A stretch of 64,000 nt of DNA from Microthyrium microscopicum (Eukaryota; Ascomycota; Dothideomycetes; Microthyriales; Microthyriaceae): assembly GCA_010405405.1 (NCBI GenBank), contig MU004238.1, forward strand, positions 1,130,374-1,194,373, read 5' to 3'. Shown piece by piece: positions 57,453-64,000 of the stretch (position 1 is its first letter; each line of letters starts with the position of its first letter). Both the position numbers and the translations under genes were made by a program. A model generated the notes under the pieces. It searched no databases. It had not been told where the DNA came from and saw nothing but the letters and a program-made list of their open reading frames with translations.

Positions 57453-57933
57453 AGTCAGTGAACTGCCAACGAAATGTAATACGATTGGAATTTGCGAAAT
57501 CTCCTTGGTTGAATAAGCAGCACTTATATAATGGTTATGTACTCCTTGGCGACTTGATAGGGCGTACTGCTAGTCCTACTTGAGAAATGGCAGTATGTAA
57601 AAAGGAATCGTTCAGTTTGCTTTTACTGTAGGCGTCAAGAGCTGGAGTAAAGAGTTACAACTACCTGTGTATCAGCGCGTGTCAGAGCCGGTTCCGCGAT
57701 ATGCAGTTGGCGGCCAGAAGGAGCACGTTAAGCTTCTGCCGCTAGCTGAAAGAGGAAGTAGTCATTACTCAAACAGGAAGGATGTCTGCTGGGAAGAGTG
57801 GGGCAGGGATCTCAAATGTCTAGAGTTCAAGGCCTCGGCGAATAGAGGGCAATCGGTCACCACATTCAAACATGGCAATTTGTCCGAGTTGAGGTTTATC
57901 GACTAGAGCTAGGATGCTTCTGGCTTCGTTTCT
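57453..57933. other. Divergent promoter region
   Basis: Lies between the starts of the aminotransferase (minus) and the thioesterase (plus). A frame at 57667-57906 lacks domains. Confidence 0.5.
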
Positions 57934-58599
57934 ATGTCCATACTACAAACATTTCGTCCTTCTATCTTGGACGCCACCAGACGACCTATTAGTGCGCGCA
58001 TTCGACCTTCACCCTTCCACTTCTCATCCACAATGGCGCTCTCCGAGATCAAGGCGCGGAGGAGGAGCGATTACAAATTTCAACTAGAATACCGAACACG
58101 ATGGTAATAGATTTCGATATTCAATATATGTCTAGGATGGGAACTGACAGCATAAAGGTCGGATAACGACATGTACGACCACATGAACAACTCGATTTAC
58201 TATTTTCTGTATGCGCTCTCCCAACATACACACGGTTCTGACGCTAACAAAGGCAGTTTCGACTCAGTAGTAAACACATATCTCATAAACCACTGCAAGC
58301 TAGACCCGCCAACGTCCACACAAGTCGGCCTCGTTGTACACTCGCACTGCGATTATCTAGCTCCGACCGGATTCCCGGCAATCGTTGATTTGGCGTTACG
58401 GGTCAATAAATTAGGGAAGAGTAGTGTCACATATGAAATTGGTGTATTTGAAAGAGGCACAGAGGAACCGAAAGCTGTGGGCGAATTCATTCACGTATTC
58501 GTTGAGAGGGAATCTATGAAGCCTGGGACAACGGGTATGAAGGAAGATCTTAGGACTGGACTGGCGGCAATACAAAGTAGTGGAAAGGCAAAGTTATAG
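57934..58599 (+). CDS. Hotdog-fold acyl-CoA thioesterase, probably mitochondrial
   Basis: Three exons (57934-58103, 58158-58208, 58257-58599) join in phase to give 187 residues. The N-terminus (MSILQTFRPSILDATRRPIS, then ARIRPSPFHFSST) is Arg/Ser-rich without acid beyond one Asp, fitting a mitochondrial presequence; an internal ATG at MALSEIK would give a cytosolic form. The hotdog domain has FQLEYRTRWSDNDMYDHMNNSIY, the 4HBT/YbgC active-site pattern (Asp and His-Met-Asn-Asn). LRVNKLGKSSVTYEIGVFER and GEFIHVFVER follow. It hydrolyses acyl-CoA thioesters; chain length is unknown. Confidence 0.88.
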
Positions 58600-58786
58600 T
58601 AATATCAATTGCAGAAGTAAAAGAGGCTTCAAATGTGCCGTCTTATGGATAACAGTACAAAATAGAGGAACCCAATGCAAAAAGGTTGAAATCAGGCCAC
58701 CCGGTTGGCCCCCAAAAACCCCAAGAGACGCCTGTCATGTAATTATGTTGCTCAAGTACGCTCGTACAGGCATATCGGTCTCCTCT

Positions 58787-59476
58787 TTACCACTTTCCTT
58801 GACCCTGGTGGCTTTGCTTGTATTTGTTCTTGCCAGCTTCTTCAAGCTTGTGGCCTGCAAAAGCACCAGCGAGAGCACCGAGTATGGTGTGACCGCCTGC
58901 CTTCTTGCCACCATAGTAGCCAGCTGCACCACCGGCCATTGCACCCATTATACCGCGCTCGCCTTCAGGTGCGTTTGGGTCGTAGGGTGGCATTTGGTTT
59001 GGGTTGTTTGGGTCTTGTGGGTATTGGTCTTGAGGATAGGCACCTTGCTGAGGGTATTGATGGGCTGGTGGCGAACCTGGATAGGTTGCTTGACGCTCAG
59101 GTTGGCCGCTGAAAAGTCTGGTTAGTATTGAATTGGTGAGGATTGCTTCATTGGGAAGTACTCACTATTGACCTTGCTGCTGCTGCGAGTTGTTGTAGTC
59201 TTGATAAGGCGCCATTTGACCATGCTGGAAGCCTCCTTGTTGGGGTGGTCCATAACCGCTTGGTTGTTCACCATATGTGGGCTGAGGAGGTGCTCCGTAT
59301 CCGCCTTGCTGTTGTGGATATGGCGATTGTTGGCCTGGCGGTGGGTATTGGCCTTGCTGTCCGTATGATGGAGCTGGCGATTGCTGGCCGTATTGAGGTA
59401 CTGGAGGGCCCTGTTGAGGATATCCGCCGGGTTGGCCGTAGCCACCTTGGTTGTACTGATCGTAAGGTCCGCTCAT
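58787..59476 (-). CDS. Pro/Gln/Gly/Tyr-rich protein with glycine-zipper membrane tail
   Basis: Two exons (59476-59166 and 59108-58787) give 210 residues. Residues 1-150 are low-complexity repeats of GGYGQPGG, YGQQ, YPQQ and PYDPN type. The C-terminal third (GIMGAMAGGAAGYYGGKKAGGHTILGALAGAFAGHKLEE) is a glycine zipper with two small-residue membrane helices, followed by a basic tail. Similar proteins occur in many fungi, usually annotated as glycine-zipper or YSP-like, with no firm function. It may sit in or bend a membrane, or form condensates through the QGY tract. The 57-nt intron sits at the junction of QQQQGQ and YGQPER. Confidence 0.75.
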
Positions 59477-60535
59477 AATGACGAAGTGTTGATAGAAAAG
59501 TGGAGTAGGTTGGTGGATGTAGAAGATGTGTATGTGTGAGGAAGAGGATGATGGAGAAAGGCAGAAGTAGAGCAGTCGGTAGGAATTAAATACCTGCTTG
59601 TCAGTGATCCCAGGATAGTGACGGAAGGCCGGCAGCTAAGTTATTGCGCAGTTGTAGAGGGGTTGGATTGAGGGGAATATCGAAGGTGGCTCTGGTCGCA
59701 AGGGCTCACTCAGCCTCGTTACGACGAAGCACTGCCCCGTTTTGGAAATTCGCGAACAATAATCGCTGGTAAGGTACCTACAATTCGCCCAAATGCCTTG
59801 CATACTCTAGAGTATTCCATCAAATGGAAGCTTGAAACTGATGAGCCACAATTTCATTTGAAGCGCGATGTCCTTTCCCTTTTGGCAAGGCACGCATGGC
59901 CACAGTCTGCGCACATCACCGCGTACATCAAAGGCGCTTCATATCTAGCATTTTGACGGCGGCTAAGCAGCCTGTGGCATGATAGTCATCTGTTTGACGC
60001 GTTTTGCCCCCTGCTTCAAAGGCGCAGAGGCTCTTAAAAACAGTTCAAATTCATCAGAGCTACATTATGCCTGCAACTCAGGAAAGGCTTCATGTCCATG
60101 CGTCAGCCATATCATGTATTCCAAGCTCTTCTTCTCGTGAGCGAATATTAAAAGGAGAGTATCAGGCAGTTGAGGTGATCTAGCGCGCTCTTCGAAATCC
60201 GAGTAGATGGAACAGTATGTTCATAGAACGAAATGAGATCTTTTGACATGAGATTGAACGAATGTTGAATTCGAGATGTGAAAAATGCACTAGCTCGATT
60301 TGTGAGACCCAAGACTGCGCTAAAAATTATGTAATCCAGTGCCAAGCCTCAACTCTCCACTCCCACACATCGTTTTTGACTACCACCAGAAATACAGTCC
60401 AACATTCAACCACGACGACCCTCTACCATCTGCACCCGTAGGAACACCAGTACGCAAATCCCACTCTCGAAATATATCCCCTCAACTAATTCCCTAGCCA
60501 CAGCCGTCAAGTACCGTTCCATCTCCACCACAATC
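59477..60535. other. Intergenic: promoters of zipper protein and RPS29
   Basis: About 1.06 kb, no gene seen. The C/A/T-rich stretch at 60350-60535 is the likely ribosomal-protein promoter and leader. Confidence 0.5.
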
Positions 60536-60817
60536 ATGTCGTTCGAAACCGTCTGGTTCTCCCGCCCACGAGGCTACGGCAAGGGCGCACGCCAATGGTA
60601 CGATCGCACAATCATAAATGGATGATAGGTGGATGGATTTGCTGACAATGGGGATACAGCCGCGTCTGCGCTCATCGTGCTGGTCTCATCCGAAAGTACG
60701 GATTGAACATCTGCCGTCAATGCTTCAGAGAAAAAGCCAACGATATCGGATTCGTCAAGGTAGGATTCACAACTCTTGAGGAAGTCCTTTGACTAATTCT
60801 TTGTCTAGAACCGGTAA
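60536..60817 (+). CDS. RPS29: Cytosolic ribosomal protein uS14 (40S S29)
   Basis: Three exons (60536-60597, 60660-60759, 60809-60817) give 56 residues; the last exon encodes only Asn-Arg and the stop. The protein is the usual S29: [20 protein letters not shown], then the zinc site CRVCAHRAG ... LNICRQCF (Cys-x2-Cys-x14-Cys-x2-Cys), and [13 protein letters not shown]. It is a component of the small-subunit head near the mRNA path. The 62-nt first intron interrupts the codon of the first zinc Cys. Confidence 0.96.
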
Positions 60818-61048
60818 GTTTCGTCCGTATGGCGAAGCTCGAGAGGACGGATCAAAATCATGGCACCAAACGAATACCTTTGAGAAGCTAGGCTTTGCAT
60901 GGCTTCGAATGGTTTTGCTCAAGTGGCACCAAATACAGCATTGTTTCACACAGGGGGCGGTGTTATGAGGGTATAGGAATGAACTTTTTCCCTGACAAAA
61001 TATGAATTGTCTGTCTACTCTTATGTCCCATTAACAGCACCTGCAAGC
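60818..61048. other. Convergent 3' spacer
   Basis: Between RPS29 and the MFS gene stop; no other feature. Confidence 0.5.
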
Positions 61049-62547
61049 TCACTCCTTGATTACCGCCTTTCCACCTTGGGAGTCTGGACGAACACCAGAC
61101 ATGAGAAACAACATATCGGAAACGCGCCCCCAACGTAGCTTTGAAAATATGCCCAATGTACCGCCAGTAATGCAAAGCATTAGTAACAATTCAACAAAGG
61201 TAACTGCGCCCAAAAACGTCGACATTGCGGCCCATCCAAACCGAATCCTGAAATACCCAATACCGAGTGATCCTACGGTAAGTCCAATGCCTTGCACTGC
61301 AACACCTATGCTATAGGCTTGCGCTGCTGGGCTGTGACCTCCGAAGACTCCAGGCGTCTTGAGTGATATTGCCTCGACAGATCGAACGATTTCCACGGCG
61401 ACAGCAGGGTTGGCCAGTGCGAAAGTGATCCCAAGAACAAAAAGCATGGCACCGAAGAGAACCATCTCGCGAACAGTATGCTCGGTGACGAATCGAAGTA
61501 GTATGAAGGCCATCGTACTGAGTGAGAATGCAAAGACACCGACGACCTTGGCCCCAAATCGGTCTGTCGCGGATCCAAATAAGGGGGCTATTAGTAACGG
61601 GACCAGGAGAATCAGCATGAAAAGAGCTACATGTAAGCTGTTGAAGTTGAAAGTGTCTTTCATGAAGACTGGAAAGATTGTGTCCATGGAACCAATCCCA
61701 ACGATAAGAACAAACTGTCCAAGAGCAGCTACTAGCACCCGCGGAGATGTGAGTAGAACGAGTATAACGTGCCTGTGAGGTGTGACTGGGATGGCCTTTA
61801 TCTCGTCAGAAACCGGATCAACCAGGGTTTGATTACTTGGTCCTGCAATGGATGGCTCTGGCGATATTGGCTCTTCCTGGCAAATCTTGGGGCCACCTTC
61901 GTTTGAAATCATCAAGAGTCGAAGGGTGCCGTCGATGAGGATTAACACCATCCCAGGAACAAAAACGGCTAGATAACCCAGCTTGTCGAAGAGAAGACCA
62001 CCGATTGGAGGACCCATGAACCACCCCAGGCTCATGCTCAGGTTGAGGTAGCCAAACACTTTCCCCAGGCACTGACTACCTACTTTGTCAACCACCAAGG
62101 CGTAACCAACAGTGTAAACGATTCCACATGAGAGGCCTTGCAGTCCCCTGGAGAGAATTGTGACGGGCAAATTAGGAGTGAATGACACTAGTGCTGTACC
62201 TAGAGCTTCGAAGAGAAGGCCCACGAGATACGGAGCACGTCGAGAGTGAATGCGGTCTGACAGGTATCCAAATATTACTTCTACGAATTAGCTTAAGCAG
62301 CTTAGGGAAAGTTGATTTGCTCACAGCTTCCCAGGAGCATGGAGGCTCCGAAAGTGCCGAGCATCACTGCGTTCCATTTCTGAACCTCGTCCTCCGGGAC
62401 TTTGAGTCGAGAAGTAAGAGCGAAGGGTAAAACAGGTATTGTGGAGCCATAGATAAAGAGATCGGTGAACATGGCTAGAGACACAACGATCATGGCGAAC
62501 TGTGGCGATGCTCGCACATCGCGAGCGAACATGGTGGAATAGGTCAT
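61049..62547 (-). CDS. MFS transporter (DHA1-like)
   Basis: Two exons (62547-62325 and 62277-61049) join in phase to give 483 residues with about 12 membrane segments. Motif A-like loops are visible: the first at the join, LIFGYLSDRIHSRRAPY; the second is GSATDRFGAKVVGVFAF. The N-terminal half has LAMFTDLFIYGSTIPVLPF and GLQGLSCGIVYTVGYALVVD, the latter reminiscent of vesicular amine/drug:H+ antiporters. A polar central loop (about 190-240) separates the halves. It is a proton-driven efflux or uptake carrier; the substrate is unknown. A 47-nt intron is confirmed by phase. No neighbouring biosynthetic genes suggest a compound. Confidence 0.88.
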
Positions 62548-64000
62548 AGGTTGAGGAACGGAGATGCATGGAACAACTCATTATCAAGAAGATGGAGTGT
62601 TGTAGGCAGATTGTTTCAGCATAATGGAAATTGGCAGTCTTCACTCAGCCTTTGGGGTAAGTGACTGGAATCTGGTGGGCAGTTATATCTCACATATCCA
62701 TGGGGATTACTCGACTGTCTTACCTGTAAGGCTGTAACGACGCACAGTGAACAGGTAGAGTTTCCCACAAATCAAATCCAAAGTGACCTTCGGATCTCGG
62801 ATAGTCGCTGTTGCCATCTCGAGAAGTAGTGAAACACCGTCTGGTGAGGATTGGAAGGTGCTCATCTTTCACTGTTGTAATGATGAGGAAGTCGCTTGTG
62901 CCATCACCCTAGCAATGTCCCCTTTTCTCCTAATACGCTCATTGACTGCTTTTGTATCATGTGAGTTCATACAATAGTCTATACGTAGGTATACTATATA
63001 ATATATTTCAGAGAGTGCTTCAAGAGATAGGTAACTTTATAGTACTGGTCGTTCTCTGCATATTGCTGAACGTGAGGACTTTCAAATGGTTACTCGTAAA
63101 GTCCATGTGCCATCGGTCCAGGATAGGCGATAGCATGGTCTATAAGACGTAGATGAATATATCTTTGCTTAAGTAGCCTACTTTCAGTCAGCTTGTTGCG
63201 CATGACTACGATTTCTTCTTGGTCGCCGGCTCTATAGCAATCGAAACACTCCTGAGATGTATGTTCTTCGGAGCACTCTCCAGATACCTCTATTTGCGAT
63301 AGGGGCCTTATTGAAGCGATTGCTCTCCATCAAAGAAGGTCTCATATGTATTCAGTACCCTCGCAATGTACGAATCACAGTTTTTAGAAGTCGTATGATG
63401 GTCTTGTGCACAGAACTATCTACAATGTGCGCGCCAAGCGACCGTCGTTTGATTTTGACCCCAGAGACGCGGTGTAAGTCATGGAAGTCCTGGTTGATGG
63501 TCCAATTGATGGTCCGTAGTCGATACGTATTAGGACTTTGTGAAGGTTTAGTTCCAAGTCAGTGGATTGTACATGAATGATGGAGCGAGTCCAGTGACTT
63601 GGTTTGGGATGTAGTGATGTACCTCAGTACTTCCAGAGGTACGGCGAAGACCAAAATATATATAGGATGATCATAGATGTAGCCGACGGTACATCTAGAT
63701 GTAAGCTTGTTCTTGTAGGACCAATGCGGAGGTGGTGCCGTTCAACCGATCTCGCTTACTACGTGTTCATGATTCAACGAAGGACGGAAGCGCAAGTTCT
63801 GTACACCGTTGGCGCAAGCTCTGTACTTCGTTGCTCAAGTGTGTATACCCTTCATAAAGACACGACCAGATTGCACTCATAGACAATCGGCCCATCAACG
63901 TCTGGTACAATTACTCTCGTATCGTTCCTTCTGAATTTTTCAATTCTACAATCCACTAGTAGCATTTGGCAAGTGTCACCATTCGCAACCATTATAATGG
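62548..64000. other. Intergenic to window end
   Basis: The first few hundred bases are the MFS gene promoter. After that no supported gene occurs on either strand; frames of up to 107 codons lack domains. A gene beginning beyond 64000 may use this region as promoter. Confidence 0.45.

Noticed and set aside
1-64000. Secondary metabolite cluster
   Set aside because: An MFS carrier, an aminotransferase and a carrier-like motif occur, but no PKS, NRPS, terpene or DMAT backbone gene is present.

Overview
The window is 64 kb of nuclear DNA from a filamentous ascomycete (Pezizomycotina, possibly Dothideomycetes, although the class is an inference). The reasons are many 44-70 nt GT-AG introns, pyrimidine-rich tracts before start codons, genes on both strands without operons, and family members seen in mould-type fungi: SamB/Mub1, APC1/BimE, a Dnf3-type flippase, Nup37, Fat1, CE5 esterase and CBM52 modules. 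About 23 protein genes can be supported. No rRNA, tRNA, CRISPR or intact transposon was seen. All exon joins were checked by hand for reading phase.

Layout. 0.8-1.9 kb: secreted YWTD-type beta-propeller. 2.3-4.5 kb: seven-exon ARMH3/DUF1741 helical protein. 4.7-6.5 kb: multi-OB-fold protein with a zinc ribbon (MEIOB/RPA1-like). 6.9-9.3 kb: two unrecognised minus-strand genes. 9.3-11.5 kb: a probably decayed gene region. 11.5-13.7 kb: CorA-like transporter. 16.2-18.0 kb: samB/MUB1 with a long leader. 19.8-22.3 kb: two tandem paralogous SET genes. 24.4-29.2 kb: P4 flippase. 29.2-32.5 kb: gene-poor stretch with a minisatellite. 32.5-34.3 kb: F-box protein. 35.4-37.8 kb: DCAF7/WDR68-like WD40 protein. 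39.9-43.9 kb: an accessory island with a small secreted protein, a decayed kinase-like gene, a CE5 esterase and a secreted tandem CBM52 protein. 44.9-53 kb: APC1 and a Nup37-like gene sharing a divergent promoter. 53.6-62.5 kb: Fat1-type acyl-CoA synthetase, class I/II aminotransferase, hotdog thioesterase, glycine-zipper protein, ribosomal protein uS14/RPS29 and an MFS transporter. 62.6-64 kb: no gene seen.

How the genes work together. Most are unrelated housekeeping genes in ordinary fungal order. The only plausible functional grouping is the 40-44 kb island. Its three small genes all encode signal peptides and all have a TATA box 100-150 nt before the start, suggesting inducible secretion. 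Two of the products are predicted to act on polysaccharide: plant xylan esters and beta-1,3-glucan. Fat1 and the thioesterase both handle acyl-CoA and lie within 3 kb of each other, but this may be chance. I did not find a clear new multi-gene system. The best leads are the island, the tandem CBM52 protein, the OB-fold gene and the SET pair.
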